Shown here: in pieces, positions 23,213-25,053 of the stretch | How positions within the stretch are numbered: the first letter of the stretch is position 1 | Layout: the number at the start of each line of letters is the position of its first letter | Source of the DNA: JBDHTS01 sp044220535 | GTDB taxonomy: Bacteria; Pseudomonadota; Alphaproteobacteria; Micavibrionales; Micavibrionaceae | DNA: 25,053 bases | Reading direction: 5' to 3' | Assembly (NCBI GenBank): GCA_044220535.1 | Contig: JBGAQU010000032.1 | Location: 1-25,053 of the forward strand | Position numbers and translations under genes: made by a program | The notes under the pieces: generated by a model | Seen by the model: the letters and a program-made list of their open reading frames with translations, nothing else | Database searches by the model: none | What the model was told of the DNA's origin: nothing

Positions 23213-24991
23213 ATGGTCGCCCGTGTAATAAAAACCGTCCTGATCCTGGTCCTGCTCGCATTATGGCTTCCTGCCCCTGCATCGGCCCTGTCATTGCCCG
23301 GCAAGGGTAAAGCTGCGGCGGAAGACCCTAAACCCGCCGAAACGCCGCATGACGCGCTGGGCCGCAATACGCCGCGCGGGATGATCCTGGGGTTTCTGGA
23401 TGCCGCCGGCAGGGAAGACTGGACCACCGCATCTGCCTATCTCGACCTGGGGTTTTTAAGCAAGAGCCAGGCAAAGGCCCGTGGCCCGGAACTGGCACAG
23501 GGTTTGGTGACGCTGCTGAACCAGGGTGGTTCCCTTGCGCCGACCGCCATGATCAGCGATGAACCGGCGGGCAAGCCCAATGATACGCTGGAACCCGAAC
23601 AGGATCGCATCGGCAAACTGATCTCGGAAAAACAATCCATCGATCTTCTGGCCGAATTGACGCGCGGGCCGGATGATGAAGGAATCTGGCTTGTCTCCAG
23701 CCAGACCGTAAAACAGGTCCCGGACATGCTGGAGCAGATCCGCCCGCCGCACATCAACGGTTTGATGCCCGCCTGGATGTCCGAAGCCAAATGGGCGGGC
23801 GTGCCGGTCGGCCACTGGGCCGCGCTGATCTGCCTTTCGGTCATTTCCTATTTTATCGCGTGGGGCCTGACCCTGATATTCGGATTCGTGTTCAGCCATG
23901 GATGGCGGAGGCTCGGGCGTGATGACATCCATATCTTCGAGGCCTTCATTGTGCCCGCTCGCATGTATATGGCAGTGTGGATCTTCGTCTATGCCGGGAT
24001 CTACATGGGCATCTCCGCCCTGGCCCGCCAGCATTTCAGCTTGATCACCGTCATTGTCGGCTGGCTGTCGCTGTTCCTTTTATTCTGGCGGCTGATCGAC
24101 ATCATCGCCGACCGGTCGCAGCAGCATATGAGCCGCGTTGGCAAGCTGGGCATGATGTCGGTCATTCACTTCCTTCGCCGCAGCGCCAAATTCATCTTCC
24201 TGGCCCTGGCTGGCATTGTTATCCTTGACGCAGTCGGCGTCAACGTCACCACCGGCCTCGCCGCCCTGGGTATCGGCGGTATCGCATTGGCACTGGGCGC
24301 ACAGAAGACGGTCGAGAATTTCGTCGGCAGCCTGATGCTGATCGTTGACCAGCCCGTGCGCCTCGGCGATTACTGCAAGATCGGCAGCGATGAAGGCACG
24401 GTGGAGGATATCGGCATGCGCTCAACGCGCCTGCGCACATCGAAACGCACGGTCGTTACAATTCCCAACGGCGATTTTTCATCCCAGCGCATTGAGAATT
24501 TCTCCCGCCGTGAAAAATATCTGTTCCACCATACAATTGGCCTGCGCTACGAAACCACGCCGGACCAGATGCGCTGGCTGCTGGTTGAGCTGCGCAGCCT
24601 GCTCTACGCCCACCCAAAAGTCAGTCCGGATCCGGCCCGTGTTCGCCTTGTGCAAATGGATACCAATTCCCTCGATCTCGAATTTTTCGCGTATATCCTG
24701 ACCCCGACCTTCGATGAATTTCTGGAAGTGCAGGAGGATTTGCTGCTGCGGATCATGGAAACAGTGAGCAGAGGCGGCGCGGCCTTCGCCTTCCCGTCCC
24801 AAACCGTTTACAACGCCAACGACAAACTGCCACCCGTTGAAGCCGTTCGCGCCGCAGAGGCGCAAGTGCGGCAATGGCGCGAAGCTGGTGAATTGCAACT
24901 GCCGAAATTCGACACTGATTATATTGATAAAATACGGGCAACGATCGAGTATCCGCCGAAGGGTACGGTCAGGGAACAGGAAACGGGTTAA
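23213..24991 (+). CDS. MscS-family mechanosensitive channel
   Basis: A 592-residue inner-membrane channel that would open under membrane tension and release solutes on hypo-osmotic shock. It begins with a signal-like hydrophobic segment (LILVLLALWLPAPASA, cleavage possible after residue 25). A periplasmic N-terminal domain follows (about 40-190; TTASAYLDL, a helical segment also seen in larger MscK/YbiO-type members). Several membrane helices then lie between about 200 and 345. The Gly/Ala pore helix with the family signature LAALGIGGIALALGAQKTVENFVGSLMLIVDQP covers about 345-380, followed by the beta domain GDYCKIGSDEGTVEDIGMRSTRLRT and IPNGDFSSQRIENFSR, then the alpha/beta vestibule. AAAGAG lies a few bases before the ATG. 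It is larger than E. coli MscS (286). Monocistronic by spacing. Confidence 0.92.
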   Translation: MVARVIKTVLILVLLALWLPAPASALSLPGKGKAAAEDPKPAETPHDALGRNTPRGMILGFLDAAGREDWTTASAYLDLGFLSKSQAKARGPELAQGLVTLLNQGGSLAPTAMISDEPAGKPNDTLEPEQDRIGKLISEKQSIDLLAELTRGPDDEGIWLVSSQTVKQVPDMLEQIRPPHINGLMPAWMSEAKWAGVPVGHWAALICLSVISYFIAWGLTLIFGFVFSHGWRRLGRDDIHIFEAFIVPARMYMAVWIFVYAGIYMGISALARQHFSLITVIVGWLSLFLLFWRLIDIIADRSQQHMSRVGKLGMMSVIHFLRRSAKFIFLALAGIVILDAVGVNVTTGLAALGIGGIALALGAQKTVENFVGSLMLIVDQPVRLGDYCKIGSDEGTVEDIGMRSTRLRTSKRTVVTIPNGDFSSQRIENFSRREKYLFHHTIGLRYETTPDQMRWLLVELRSLLYAHPKVSPDPARVRLVQMDTNSLDLEFFAYILTPTFDEFLEVQEDLLLRIMETVSRGGAAFAFPSQTVYNANDKLPPVEAVRAAEAQVRQWREAGELQLPKFDTDYIDKIRATIEYPPKGTVREQETG

Positions 24992-24994
24992 GCC

Positions 24995-25053
24995 TTAAGC
25001 TGCGATTGTTTCTTCATGCATAAAATCAACGGCGAACCATTGAGGAACCGTCA
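24995..25053 (-). CDS. Partial 3' end of an unidentified gene
   Basis: Reading the minus strand from the right edge gives TVPQWFAVDFMHEETIAA and a TAA at 24997-24995, with no other stop. The stop lies three bases from the MscS stop, which fits the tight convergent junctions elsewhere in this window. The composition is protein-like, but 18 residues are too few to name a family. Confidence 0.4.
   Translation of the reverse strand, partial: TVPQWFAVDFMHEETIAA

Overview
The window looks like an alphaproteobacterial chromosome of moderate GC. This rests on gene content: a hemC-hemD-Mic60(COG4223)-hemY cluster facing tsaD-gpsA, a GapR/DUF2312 protein, a COQ9-family gene next to an ABC1/UbiB-type gene, and an N-terminal HTH on the Mic60 homologue of the kind I associate with Rhodospirillales/Micavibrio-like lineages. 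The lineage is an inference; no rRNA or other marker is present to confirm it.

Layout. Positions 1-1.9 kb (minus): the start of an unidentified gene, an O-antigen-ligase-like membrane protein and a small secreted protein. Positions 2.0-3.6 kb (plus): an acidic protein of unknown function with a terminator behind it, then a rhomboid protease. Positions 3.6-8.2 kb (minus): hemC, hemD, a Mic60/mitofilin-like protein and a HemY-like TPR protein, apparently one operon. Positions 8.3-10.8 kb (plus): tsaD, gpsA and an EVE-domain protein, divergent from hemC. Then come an unknown minus-strand gene with a faint sigma-region-2 look, acetyl-CoA synthetase, a small unknown gene, a second Wzy_C-type ligase carrying TPRs (minus), and a minus-strand run COQ9 - IcmL/DotI-like secreted protein - gapR. 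The COQ9 gene is divergent from an ABC1/UbiB-type kinase-like gene. The last part holds a small unknown gene, an AT-rich leader, a large beta-helix/RTX type I secretion substrate split by an apparent +1 frameshift, a palindromic intergenic element, tRNA-Arg(CCG), an MscS-family channel, and the 3' end of a further minus-strand gene.

Functional picture. Most of the window is housekeeping: tetrapyrrole synthesis, tRNA t6A modification, glycerol-3-phosphate supply for lipids, acetate activation, ubiquinone synthesis and nucleoid organisation. It is mixed with envelope functions (two polymerase/ligase-type proteins, a rhomboid, MscS, secreted proteins). No CRISPR array, transposase, integrase or phage gene was seen. 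I found no strong evidence for a wholly new multi-gene system. The most unusual items are the frameshifted RTX protein, the palindrome with competing hairpins behind it, the HTH-Mic60 architecture, the lone DotI/IcmL-like periplasmic protein, and the apparently leaderless divergent hemC/tsaD promoters.
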